A DNA stretch of 64,000 nt, taken from NCBI RefSeq assembly GCF_037963865.1, contig NZ_CP150170.1, forward strand, positions 5,084,001 to 5,148,000, given 5' to 3'. A program made the translations under genes and the position numbers. Below are positions 18,646 to 27,284 of this stretch, in pieces (the first letter of the stretch is position 1; each line of letters starts with the position of its first letter). The DNA comes from Paenibacillus sp. FSL R10-2734 (GTDB taxonomy: Bacteria > Bacillota > Bacilli > Paenibacillales > Paenibacillaceae). A model generated the notes under the pieces. The model worked only from the letters and a program-made list of their open reading frames with translations. It made no database searches and was not told the DNA's origin.

Positions 18646-19629
18646 CTACAGAACGGATTGATTATCATTTAATTTACTGGATACTTTGTTGGCACTGATC
18701 AGTAGGATCACTGAAACAATGGAGACACCTAAACCAACAGCGGTAGCATAAGAGAAGTCACCTTGCGTCATACCCATACGATATACATAAGAATTAATTA
18801 CTTCTGCCTTCGCACGGTTCTGAGAATTCATCAAGACCAAGGTTTGATCCAAATTCGAGCCTAATAAACCGCTTACAGTGAGAATCAGATTTAAACTGAT
18901 AATCGGCTTCATGTTAGGGAGCGTAATATTCCAAATTTGTCTCATACGGCTAGCCCCATCTATTTTTGCAGCTTCATAATAAGTAGGATCAATTTTCGAC
19001 ATGATGGCTAAGTATAAAATCGTTCCCCAACCAGCCTCTTTCCAAATATCCGATAACGTTGCAATCCACCAATATTTGTTCGCATCGAGCAAAATATTTA
19101 CCGGTTTCGAAATTATGCCTAAATTGAGCAGGATCTCATTAAACATACCGGATGAAGAAAACCAAGCAATCAACATCCCGCCCAGAACGATCCAGGACAA
19201 AAAGTGAGGTAAATAAGAGATCGTTTGTACTATTTTCTTAAAACGTCCACCGCTTAATTCATAAATCATAACGGATAGAATAATTGGAATCACAAAACCT
19301 ATAGCTAATTTCAGAAAGCTGATCCCTAGGGTGTTGACTACAGCATCCCAAAAATATTTGTCAGATAAAATAATTCTGAAATTATCAAGCCCAACCCATG
19401 GCGCAGAATCGAGCGTGTCAATTACGGTGTAGCTTTTAAAAGCAATCGTTAATCCGTAAATAGGAATGAAACAAAAGATAATCATAAAAATGATTCCCGG
19501 GATGACCATGGACTGAATCTCCCATTGCCTCTTATAATCAATCACAAATTCTTTGACCCTCTGTCCCATAGGTTTCTTACTATTCATTGGATTCTTCCCG
19601 TTCACTGGCACTACGGCTAATTTATCCAC
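18646..19629 (-). CDS. ABC sugar permease, LplB/MalF-like
   Basis: An inner-membrane permease of 327 residues. It opens with a cytoplasmic tail (KKPMGQRVKEFVIDYKRQWE) before six transmembrane segments. The EAA loop reads YYEAAKIDGASRMRQIWNITLP. The GTG start at 19629 follows GGAGGGG by 11 bases; an in-frame ATG 14 codons later is a less likely alternative. It is the first gene of the operon permease-permease-binding protein-GH30. The palindrome at 19669-19682 sits 40 bp upstream, so the LacI protein encoded next door probably represses this operon. Confidence 0.93.
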   Translation of the reverse strand: MDKLAVVPVNGKNPMNSKKPMGQRVKEFVIDYKRQWEIQSMVIPGIIFMIIFCFIPIYGLTIAFKSYTVIDTLDSAPWVGLDNFRIILSDKYFWDAVVNTLGISFLKLAIGFVIPIILSVMIYELSGGRFKKIVQTISYLPHFLSWIVLGGMLIAWFSSSGMFNEILLNLGIISKPVNILLDANKYWWIATLSDIWKEAGWGTILYLAIMSKIDPTYYEAAKIDGASRMRQIWNITLPNMKPIISLNLILTVSGLLGSNLDQTLVLMNSQNRAKAEVINSYVYRMGMTQGDFSYATAVGLGVSIVSVILLISANKVSSKLNDNQSVL

Positions 19630-19668
19630 GTTGTTCTTCTCCCCTCCAAATCATGATCCCCAAAACAA

Positions 19669-19682
19669 TAAAAACGTTTTTA
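19669..19682. promoter_or_regulatory. Candidate LacI operator in front of the permease-GH30 operon
   Basis: The perfect 14-bp palindrome TAAAAACGTTTTTA is identical to one of two copies in front of the neighbouring LacI gene. A central CG flanked by A/T symmetry fits LacI-family operators. It lies 40 bp before the first permease start. Confidence 0.75.
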
Positions 19683-19787
19683 TTTCTTCGAAAAAAAAAC
19701 CTCCCAAAACAACAAAAATTATCAAGTATAAACGCCTTCAGCGTCCTTATTAGGACGGTATGCATTTAAGCGAGAAATATAAGACAT

Positions 19788-19813
19788 AAAGTATAGGTGC
19801 AAACTTATACTTT
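19788..19813 (-). terminator. Weak hairpin after the LacI gene
   Basis: AAAGTATA pairs with TATACTTT around a ten-base loop, about 50 bp past the stop, with a short TTTATG tail on the minus strand. A weak terminator at best. Confidence 0.35.
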
Positions 19814-19863
19814 CTTATATTTAAAAAATGATCAGATACTACTTGTTGCCATTCTTAAAAGTG

Positions 19864-20874
19864 TTAGTACCGATCAATCTTCACTTGAGTAGAACCGCGT
19901 ACTATTAGTTCGCCTGTCAATTTCATCATTTCGCCCTGTTCCTTCTTCTGAATCATGCGAACCAGGTGATTAATGGATAGAATGCCTTGTCTGGCAATTT
20001 GATTTCTTACCGTCGTTAATGGCGGTGAGAAATACTGCGCGATATCAATATCGTCAAACCCCATAACGCTTACTTCTAGAGGGACTTCATATCCATTCGA
20101 TTTCAAAGCTTGAATACATCCAATGGCGCTCAAATCATTCCCTGCTAAAAAAGCATCAGGCATTTTATCAGGACTCAAGTGAACTAAAGACTTTATGGCG
20201 TTATAGGTGCTCTCTTCCTCAAAATATCCTTGTATAATATACTCTTCCTTCGTCGGAAGCTGATACTGACGCAAGGCAGCCAAGTATCCTTCTCTCCGCT
20301 GAACACTGTCATACATCTCATCCACACCAGATATGTAAGCAATCTTCTTGTGTCCCAGACTAATTAAATATTTGGTTGCATCGTAACCCGCTTCAAAGGA
20401 ATCAAAGATCACGCTTCCCATCGTATCATTCTTAAGCGGTCGATCCAGAAACACAGCTTTGATCTTGTCTTTCACCATCGCGGCAATTTCTTCTTCATCT
20501 ATTCTCTGCTCTTCGTAAATAATGACGCCATCCACACGTCGGCCTAGAATATTGCTCATAATCACTTGCTTATCCTTTGTAACAAATACATTCAGCCCGT
20601 AACCTAACCGATCACATTCACGCGACATGGACTCCACCAGCTTATAGAAGTAAGGACCCGCTACACTTGTCGTGAAAAAACCTAGCATTTTAGTTTTTCC
20701 GTTCCTTAGGAGCTTACCATTTAGGTTTGGAACATAATTTAATTGCTTCGCGACCTTAAGAACATGTGATTTCGTCTCCGGGTTTAATACATCAACGTCA
20801 TTTAACGCGTTAGAAACTGTAGAAATGGAAACGCCAGCCTCTCTAGCAACGTCTTTGATGGTTACCTTTTCCAT
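19864..20874 (-). CDS. LacI-family repressor
   Basis: A full-length regulator of 336 residues. Its helix-turn-helix is VTIKDVAREAGVSISTVSNA, the hinge is LNYVPNLNGKLLR, and a periplasmic-binding-type effector domain follows (GFFTTSVAGPYFYKL; GFDDIDIAQYFSPPLTT). Its promoter region has two copies of the TAAAAACGTTTTTA palindrome 30 bp apart. A third copy lies before the permease operon downstream. Autoregulation plus control of the importer/GH30 operon is therefore likely. The ligand is unknown. Confidence 0.95.
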   Translation of the reverse strand: MEKVTIKDVAREAGVSISTVSNALNDVDVLNPETKSHVLKVAKQLNYVPNLNGKLLRNGKTKMLGFFTTSVAGPYFYKLVESMSRECDRLGYGLNVFVTKDKQVIMSNILGRRVDGVIIYEEQRIDEEEIAAMVKDKIKAVFLDRPLKNDTMGSVIFDSFEAGYDATKYLISLGHKKIAYISGVDEMYDSVQRREGYLAALRQYQLPTKEEYIIQGYFEEESTYNAIKSLVHLSPDKMPDAFLAGNDLSAIGCIQALKSNGYEVPLEVSVMGFDDIDIAQYFSPPLTTVRNQIARQGILSINHLVRMIQKKEQGEMMKLTGELIVRGSTQVKIDRY

Positions 20875-20898
20875 AATGATTCAATCTTCCTTTACGAA

Positions 20899-20912
20899 TA
20901 AAAACGTTTTTA
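20899..20912. promoter_or_regulatory. Candidate LacI operator O1 (autoregulatory)
   Basis: Perfect palindrome TAAAAACGTTTTTA 25 bp before the LacI start, in its leader. Confidence 0.75.
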
Positions 20913-20928
20913 TAGATTTAAATTAACA

Positions 20929-20942
20929 TAAAAACGTTTTCA
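20929..20942. promoter_or_regulatory. Candidate LacI operator O2 (autoregulatory)
   Basis: TAAAAACGTTTTCA, one base off the perfect palindrome. Its centre is 30 bp (about three helical turns) from that of O1, suitable for cooperative binding. It overlaps the probable promoter of the LacI gene. Confidence 0.7.
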
Positions 20943-20985
20943 TTACAATATGTTTTTTATTTTTTCTTTATTTCACTATTTCGCA

Positions 20986-21888
20986 TCATTCATAATAGAC
21001 TCTGAACACCATGTCTTGCTCATAGTTCCCAAATCCACGCCCGAATACCGTTAACCCACCTCTTCTATGTCCGCTATCCTCTGCGCTTAAACGAAATGTC
21101 CACTGGTCTTGGTCTACCAGCACATCATCCAATGTCACCTCTGATATTTGCTGCCCATCCATAAATGTTCCACCTGCATTAATCCGCAGAACCTTCAGGA
21201 AACCGTATTGGTTAACATCTGAATTCCACCAAGCGGGGGTTAATCGTCCTCTAGTCAGTCCGAAATCTCCGGGACTTGTCCATTTCCCTAAATCCTGTCC
21301 ATTCATAGCAAAAGCAATATCCGATGGCCATTTCTCATTTACATGTGGAGCCTCAGAACCAATCTCCATGGAAATTTCTATCTCCTGAACTACCTGATCC
21401 TTAAACAGATAATTAGGGACCTTATATTCAATGTACCCTTTGGCAAACCATAAAATACTGGCATTCACTCGTTCTGGGTCCAGAAAATACCTTGGATCGT
21501 CATAATATCCGATTAGCTTGTCGGTCGTTGCAATTCCGCAGGTCGGTGATGCCTGAACATCAGTATACTGCCCAACAGGAACCGAAACCTCAACCACCTT
21601 TCTAGCGATTCCCCGAGAACCTGATAATTTAATCTGCAGGTAATTCGCAGACAGTGAGCAATACTTATAGGTTCCTCCATCCACACGTCTCATTTTAGAG
21701 CTGATCAGGCCTGCTTTTTGCAGCTTGGCAACATGGGTACTAACTATCGCACTACTTAGATAGAGCTCCGCAGCTAGTTCTTTAATATGCATCTCTTTTC
21801 GGTCCAGTAGTTCGATAATCCTTAGCCTGACTTCACTTGCTAGTGCTTCATACACCCGAAGCGATTCAGTATCTGTAGTTAAATGCAT
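20986..21888 (-). CDS. ArsR-type regulator with a large C-terminal effector-like domain
   Basis: 300 residues. The first 85 form an ArsR winged helix (EALASEVRLRIIELLDRKEMHIKELA, then STHVAKLQKAGLISS). Residues from about 105 on form a beta-rich domain with aromatic clusters (WFAKGYIEYKVPNYLF, WRFRL-type strands, GRGFGNYEQDMVFRVYYE), far longer than the roughly 100-residue standard ArsR. AGGGGA lies seven bases before the ATG. It is divergent from the abfA-type GH51 gene, which is its likely target. The C-terminal domain may be a sugar sensor; this is inference. Confidence 0.8.
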   Translation of the reverse strand: MHLTTDTESLRVYEALASEVRLRIIELLDRKEMHIKELAAELYLSSAIVSTHVAKLQKAGLISSKMRRVDGGTYKYCSLSANYLQIKLSGSRGIARKVVEVSVPVGQYTDVQASPTCGIATTDKLIGYYDDPRYFLDPERVNASILWFAKGYIEYKVPNYLFKDQVVQEIEISMEIGSEAPHVNEKWPSDIAFAMNGQDLGKWTSPGDFGLTRGRLTPAWWNSDVNQYGFLKVLRINAGGTFMDGQQISEVTLDDVLVDQDQWTFRLSAEDSGHRRGGLTVFGRGFGNYEQDMVFRVYYE

Positions 21889-22037
21889 TCTATTGTCCCC
21901 TATGCCTTTGAATTAGTATTTTAACGAATCCTAAATTATTCAATTGCTTATTATCTCTTAATATAAGTACTATATAATCATAATTCGATTCCTCAGTTAG
22001 TAATATCATTAATTCCACTAAAGGGAGATATGTATTC
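21889..22037. promoter_or_regulatory. Divergent promoter region, ArsR-type regulator versus GH51
   Basis: 149 bp, very A/T-rich. TATAAT at 21973-21978 is a candidate -10 for the GH51 gene. No -35 at the right distance and no perfect operator palindrome were found. Confidence 0.4.
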
Positions 22038-23546
22038 ATGACGATTAAGTCCACCATGATTATTGACAAGGATTTCAAGCTATCCGAAGTAGACCCACGG
22101 ATCTATGGCTCATTCATCGAGCATCTAGGCAGGGCCGTGTATGGTGGTATTTATGATCCTGGTCACCCTACTGCAGACCACAATGGTTTTCGGGAAGATG
22201 CCATTAATGCTATTCGTGCCCTGAGTGTCCCTATCATTCGTTATCCCGGAGGCAATTTTGTATCCGGATACAACTGGGAAGACGGCGTTGGGCCTAAGCA
22301 CGAACGTAAGCAATCCCTTGAATTAGCTTGGTGGACAACAGAAACTAATCAAGTGGGTACCAATGAATTTGCAGATTGGGCTAAGCTCGTTGGCTCTGAA
22401 GTCATGATGGCGGTTAACCTGGGTACACGCGGCATCGACGCGGCTAGAAATCTGGTAGAGTACTGCAACCATCCTTCTGACTCCTACTTTAGTGACCTAC
22501 GAATCTCACATGGATATAAAGAGCCTCATGCCTTCAAGACCTGGTGTCTTGGTAATGAAATGGACGGTCCTTGGCAGATTGGAGCCAAAACTGCGGCCGA
22601 ATATGGTCGATTAGCGAACGAAACGGCGAAAGCCATGCGCTGGGTAGACCCAACGCTTGAGCTTGTGGCATGCGGTAGTTCAGGCAGTGGTATGGATACT
22701 TTTGCAGAGTGGGAAGCTACTGTCCTTGATCTCTCTTATGAGAATGTAGACTACCTCTCACTGCATACCTACTATAACAATAACGAAGATGATACCCCTA
22801 ATTTTCTAGCTCGCTCCCTGGATATGGATCACTTCATCAACAGTGTAGCTGCTACCTGTGATTATATTCAAGCTAAGAAAAAGAGCAAGAAGAAAATTAA
22901 TCTTTCGCTAGATGAATGGAATGTTTGGAAGTCGCAAGGAAGCAGCCGTGCCGAAAAGCGTTGGCAGATCGCTCCGCCAGAGTTCGAAGATGTCTACACC
23001 CTTGAAGATGCACTGGTCGTTGGCTGCTGTCTCATTACATTACTAAAACATGCGGACCGTGTAAAGATGGCCTGCATCGCCCAGCTTATTAATGTTATTG
23101 CACCTATCATGACCGAAAACGGCGGCCCACTATGGCTACAGACCACTTATTATCCATATCTGCATGCTTCGCTTTATGGTCGAGGAACCGTTCTTCACCC
23201 GCTGGTCTCCAGCCCTAAATACGATTCTAAAGATTTCAGCGATGTGCCTTACTTGGAAGCGATTAGTGTATACAACGAGGAGCAGAATGAAGTAACTGTC
23301 TTTGCTGTAAATCGTCATTTGTCCGAGGGACTTGAGCTGGACGTAGACCTACGAAGTTTCGGTTCGGTTAGCATTATTGAGCATATGATGTTGGGACATG
23401 AGAATATTAAAGCTGCAAACACCAAGTTCAATCCACATACTGTGATGCCAAGCCATCAGAGCAACACTGCTGTGGAAGAAGGTCATGTGAAAGCCCTTCT
23501 CGCAAAAGCATCTTGGAATGTGATCCGTCTGCGAGTGAACGGCTAA
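22038..23546 (+). CDS. abfA: GH51 alpha-L-arabinofuranosidase (intracellular)
   Basis: 502 residues, no signal peptide. It removes terminal arabinofuranose from arabinan or arabinoxylan oligosaccharides in the cytoplasm. The acid/base is E174 (CLGNEMDGP) and the nucleophile E293 (LDEWNVW), one residue off the positions known for Geobacillus AbfA (175 and 294). The barrel motifs RYPGGNFVSGYNWEDGVGP and SLHTYYNN are also present. The C-terminal beta-sandwich is complete. ATG follows GGAG by ten bases. It stands divergent from the ArsR-type regulator and ends at a bidirectional hairpin shared with the second GH51. Confidence 0.96.
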   Translation: MTIKSTMIIDKDFKLSEVDPRIYGSFIEHLGRAVYGGIYDPGHPTADHNGFREDAINAIRALSVPIIRYPGGNFVSGYNWEDGVGPKHERKQSLELAWWTTETNQVGTNEFADWAKLVGSEVMMAVNLGTRGIDAARNLVEYCNHPSDSYFSDLRISHGYKEPHAFKTWCLGNEMDGPWQIGAKTAAEYGRLANETAKAMRWVDPTLELVACGSSGSGMDTFAEWEATVLDLSYENVDYLSLHTYYNNNEDDTPNFLARSLDMDHFINSVAATCDYIQAKKKSKKKINLSLDEWNVWKSQGSSRAEKRWQIAPPEFEDVYTLEDALVVGCCLITLLKHADRVKMACIAQLINVIAPIMTENGGPLWLQTTYYPYLHASLYGRGTVLHPLVSSPKYDSKDFSDVPYLEAISVYNEEQNEVTVFAVNRHLSEGLELDVDLRSFGSVSIIEHMMLGHENIKAANTKFNPHTVMPSHQSNTAVEEGHVKALLAKASWNVIRLRVNG

Positions 23547-23571
23547 GATACTGCGAAATAGCATCACAAAA

Positions 23572-23615
23572 ACGCCCCATTGAATCTTAGTAACACTAAA
23601 GACTCAATGGGGCGT
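23572..23615. terminator. Bidirectional terminator between convergent GH51 genes
   Basis: Fifteen-base arms (23572-23586 and 23601-23615, one mismatch) with a nested small stem. A T-run follows on the minus strand, six bases past the second GH51 stop. Confidence 0.85.
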
Positions 23616-23620
23616 ATTCG

Positions 23621-26002
23621 TTATTTTATTCTAAATATAATTACGGATTGCTTCGGAAATTCATAAGAAAAGCTGCTACCCACTGCCGTAAAGCTTGTAT
23701 ATTTAGGGGAGACAAGCTCTTTGTTCTCAAAGTTGTTTTCGTCCTCAAGATGGTATCCCGACAATTCATATACTTCGATGTTCAGGCCCTCTTTTGCCAA
23801 TTCTTCTAATACAATCTCTGCAGAAACACTCTTCTCTTGTACGTTTACTACCTTGAGAATGATATCACCTGTCGAATCCTCCACACTCGATGTGTAATAC
23901 AGCGGTTCGATGACCGGAAGTTTATCCTCCGTCTCATTTACCAGGTCTCCATTAATAAAAGTACGGATATGTCTGCCTGATACTTCTAGCTTTAGATCGT
24001 ATTCTACGCCCGTCTCAACCGTAAACATAGAATGCGTTAGTACAGAATTTCTTCCGTTGATAATAGAGGCCACAATGGAATCCTGATTCTGCCAGCCACC
24101 TAACTCCCAGAATAAATGATTCTGATCATCCGCTTTGCCAAAATAAAATACAAACCCTTTATTCCCTACGGTTCTTGTCGCCTTAAAATTTAAGGTATAG
24201 TGCTCCCAATCCGTCTCACCGAGCTCCAGTGTTCGTTCGGCCGTTCCGTTCTGAGCAGGGTCTGGCAGATTCGATATTTCTGCTGACAAGTCAGAATACG
24301 CCTTAACTTCTCCCGTAAGATTGTTGACCAATGTGATCTCGGAGAAACGAGCTGCAGAGGCATCCACGCCAAAGCTGATTGCTCCCTTAATCGGTTCATT
24401 TCTTCGTTCCTCTGGTAATGTGAACCCGCTTGCTTCTAGCTCCAGTAGCTGATCACCCTGATGGTTCATGAACAGCTTTTGCACATAATAGTTTGCAGTC
24501 CCGTACACTTCATGATTATTGAACCAGATCAGATCCGGCTTCCAGTTGATATAATCCACATTGCAGAGCATAGGCGCATAACAAGCCAAGCCAATCGCAT
24601 GGGCATTGTTCTGAAGCCCCGTCATAAACGCCGCTTCCACCAGCGCATTATAATAGGTATTGCCCCATGAGGCATACTCGCCTAGGAATACTTTCGGTTC
24701 ATCGGCTTTGAAGTCATCATAACGATGATGATTAGCTAGGAACCATTCTGGTGTACAGTAATAATGCTCGTCTACGAGATCAGACTTATTCTCTTTTGCT
24801 GATGTCCAGCCCCGCTCATATTCCTTGCCGGCAGAGAATGGACCACTCGAATTAATGACCTTGATTTCCGGATATTTCTCTTTAATCGCTTGATGAAAGT
24901 AAGGATATCTCTCGAAAAAGGGTGCACCTACCTCTTCATTACCGATGCCGATATACTCCAGACCAAAAGGCTCAAGGTGACCGAGACTTGCACGGATACT
25001 TCCCCATTTTGATGAGCTGTCGCCATTAGCAAATTCGATCAAATCGAGCGCATCGTCAACCCAAGGCTTTAATTCGTCCAACGGAACCATACGTTTATGA
25101 TGTGGATCGTAACCGCCCGGAAGGACGGGGATCGGCTTGGCGCCAATATCCTCACAGAACTGAAAATATTCAAAGTATCCTAACCCAAGCGTCTGATTAT
25201 AAGACCAGTTATTCCGTCTTGCTGGTCTTTGCGCCACATCCCCGATTGTATTCTTCCATCTGTACATGGAGTCTCTGTCATCTGGGTTCAAGGAACCGTC
25301 ATGCACCAGACAACCTCCCGGGAAACGCATGAACTTAGGCTTTAAGTCAGCCAGAAGCAACGAGATATCCTCACGCATCCCCCCAGGTCTGTTCATAAAG
25401 GTCTTCTCCGGAAACAGAGAAATCATATCCAAATATACTTTCCCGCTCCCTTTGGTAACGATTACAAGACGACACCTAGTAGACGTAGCATTTGCCTTAA
25501 TGACTGCTTCATATCGGGTCCATTCGGAGTTGTGAACGGCTATTTCAGCTTTTCCTAAAACAGTACCATAAGTACTTTCGATCGTTACGGTAAGCGGTAC
25601 GTCAAAGCTTGTCTCCCGACGAGCATACACCGAGAACTTATAACTCTCGCCCTCTTTTACCGGAATACCACTATTGAATCCCAGATTCATCAATCCAACG
25701 CCGTCACCTTCAGCCACAATATCAATGGCTACATAATGCAAATTGCGATCATTCAAGGGCTCGCTGTCTTCCACGGTGATTACGGCCTTTCCATCCCCAC
25801 GTTGTACGAGCTCCCAAGCCATTAACGCATGATAATCTGCCCGATCAATCGGATCAAATTCAAAGGATCGGTTCTGAACTAGCTCAGCATAAAGTCCACC
25901 ATCTGCCGCATGATTTAAATCCTCGAAGAAGATCCCGAATAAATCCCCTAGCTTTGCACCACGCTTCTGTGTATGTATTGTCAGAGTTCCTTCTGTCTTC
26001 AT
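23621..26002 (-). CDS. GH51 alpha-L-arabinofuranosidase with two extra sandwich domains
   Basis: 793 residues, no signal peptide. The start DLFGIFFEDLNHAADGG is the first barrel strand. A CBM4-like jelly roll (about residues 75-200, GVGLMNLGFNSGIPVKEGE) is inserted next. The barrel resumes with KFMRFPGGCLVHDG; the acid/base is E356 (GIGNEEVG) and the nucleophile E442 (FLGEYASWG). At about 590-700 a laminin-G/concanavalin-like module (FVFYFGKADDQNHLFWELGG) sits within the C-terminal sandwich. This long form differs from the compact 502-residue enzyme next door and may prefer other arabinosides. ATG has GGGAG ten bases upstream. Confidence 0.93.
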   Translation of the reverse strand: MKTEGTLTIHTQKRGAKLGDLFGIFFEDLNHAADGGLYAELVQNRSFEFDPIDRADYHALMAWELVQRGDGKAVITVEDSEPLNDRNLHYVAIDIVAEGDGVGLMNLGFNSGIPVKEGESYKFSVYARRETSFDVPLTVTIESTYGTVLGKAEIAVHNSEWTRYEAVIKANATSTRCRLVIVTKGSGKVYLDMISLFPEKTFMNRPGGMREDISLLLADLKPKFMRFPGGCLVHDGSLNPDDRDSMYRWKNTIGDVAQRPARRNNWSYNQTLGLGYFEYFQFCEDIGAKPIPVLPGGYDPHHKRMVPLDELKPWVDDALDLIEFANGDSSSKWGSIRASLGHLEPFGLEYIGIGNEEVGAPFFERYPYFHQAIKEKYPEIKVINSSGPFSAGKEYERGWTSAKENKSDLVDEHYYCTPEWFLANHHRYDDFKADEPKVFLGEYASWGNTYYNALVEAAFMTGLQNNAHAIGLACYAPMLCNVDYINWKPDLIWFNNHEVYGTANYYVQKLFMNHQGDQLLELEASGFTLPEERRNEPIKGAISFGVDASAARFSEITLVNNLTGEVKAYSDLSAEISNLPDPAQNGTAERTLELGETDWEHYTLNFKATRTVGNKGFVFYFGKADDQNHLFWELGGWQNQDSIVASIINGRNSVLTHSMFTVETGVEYDLKLEVSGRHIRTFINGDLVNETEDKLPVIEPLYYTSSVEDSTGDIILKVVNVQEKSVSAEIVLEELAKEGLNIEVYELSGYHLEDENNFENKELVSPKYTSFTAVGSSFSYEFPKQSVIIFRIK

Positions 26003-26127
26003 TTATTCATCACTCCCTTGTCGAATCCAGTTTAGTTTATATTTATGTTATTTAGTTCATATCTATATAAATCATTATAATGAGTTCACTTCATATTCGT
26101 CAATTCAAATGCTTTGAATGAACAACA

Positions 26128-26169
26128 AAAGACCGATATCGTATGAGAAACCATACGACATCGGCCTTT
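26128..26169 (-). terminator. Terminator of the J-like membrane protein gene
   Basis: Eighteen-base arms (26128-26145 and 26152-26169, two mismatches) close a six-base loop, with TTTTGTTGTT following on the minus strand. Confidence 0.85.
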
Positions 26170-26196
26170 ATTACAGGTCTATTTATACATAATCAT

Positions 26197-27102
26197 TTAT
26201 TTATCATTCATTTGCCCAGCTAAGAACTCAACAAAATCAGTTGATTTGTTCTTATCTTCGCCTTCCCCAAACACCCCGATGATCATCTTCCGAGAATGAA
26301 TAGGAAGGTCTGTAGCAAACTTCGTATCGGTGATATCTACACCTGTGATCGATTCCTCACCGTTCTCCGTATTAGTTATACGTTTCAAACGAATATCATC
26401 TAAAGGTAGTCCCGCTGATTTAATAAACGGCTCCAGATTCTTAAGTCCCTGCTGCTGCCCGATCCAATCAAAAGTAGCATCATCCAAAATGAGGATATCC
26501 GGACGTTCCGCAGCCAGCATCGCCATCGCGCGCTGGATGTAAGTCATGTCTAACGCTCCTCCACCCGTTCCACCAGTAGAGGGAAGATAAACAATATCCG
26601 TCTTTACTCGCTTCCATGCTGGATACCGATTGACAATCTCTTGTTTAAGCTCTTCATCCTTACCTGTTGAATCTTGAGATTCATAATTGCCTAAGAACAT
26701 GATATGTACATCCACTGGCGGGAGTGAAGCTTCATATTTTTTGGCCTGATATTGATTATAGAGAGCGTTACCTCCAAAGATTAACACCAACAGCACGATG
26801 ATAGATACAAAAGTATGGACTTTGTAAAGTCTGAAAAAATTCTCTGATTTACGCGCTACGCCGGAAAACGCTCCCCATTTCTCCAGCCGTTTGTCCTCTG
26901 CCTCCTGAATTTCCTGCTGATCCAAGCCGTCTAGGATCGTTTTGAAAGCAAGAAATTCTTCTTCATAGGCCGTAGCCTCACCTTCCGAGGAATTAGATCG
27001 ACGGCGTTTCAAGTGCAAATCAAACTTTTTATTCAGTTCCTCGCGGGTAATGTCTTCAGGCAAGCTCAAGCGTTCATAGGCCTGCTTTAACTTCTCATTC
27101 AA
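26197..27102 (-). CDS. Membrane protein with a degenerate J-like domain and a binding-protein-like extracellular domain
   Basis: 301 residues; not a named family that I recognise. Residues 1-62 follow a J-domain layout (AYERLSLPEDITREELNKKF, then EEEFLAFKTILDGL) but lack the HPD tripeptide. One transmembrane helix lies at about 98-115. Residues 130-301 look like part of a type 2 solute-binding fold (VDVHIMFLGNYES, ERPDILILDDATFDWIGQQQ, LKNLEPFIKSAGL). A cytoplasmic protein-protein domain would thus be tied to an external lobe. The TTG start follows AAGGAG by eight bases. It is a single gene with its own terminator and could be a sensor or a chaperone-like anchor. The function is unknown. Confidence 0.75.
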   Translation of the reverse strand: MNEKLKQAYERLSLPEDITREELNKKFDLHLKRRRSNSSEGEATAYEEEFLAFKTILDGLDQQEIQEAEDKRLEKWGAFSGVARKSENFFRLYKVHTFVSIIVLLVLIFGGNALYNQYQAKKYEASLPPVDVHIMFLGNYESQDSTGKDEELKQEIVNRYPAWKRVKTDIVYLPSTGGTGGGALDMTYIQRAMAMLAAERPDILILDDATFDWIGQQQGLKNLEPFIKSAGLPLDDIRLKRITNTENGEESITGVDITDTKFATDLPIHSRKMIIGVFGEGEDKNKSTDFVEFLAGQMNDK

Positions 27103-27242
27103 ATTGATGTCTCCTTCCTGATGCTTAACTTGATATCTGAGCGTGAATCTGGTTCTATGTATTGAATTCAGGTGAGCGAATTCGTGAAATAAACAACGTA
27201 TAAACTCTATTAAACTATATCATGGAGTGCTAGACGCTAACA

Positions 27243-27256
27243 AGTAAGCGTTTATC
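27243..27256. promoter_or_regulatory. cre-like site
   Basis: On the minus strand the bases match 12 of 14 positions of the CcpA cre consensus. It lies between the AraC stop and the J-like protein gene, about 140 bp upstream of the latter. A tentative carbon-catabolite site. Confidence 0.3.
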
Positions 27257-27284
27257 ATAGGGATTAGAAGTATTCTCCATCTTA

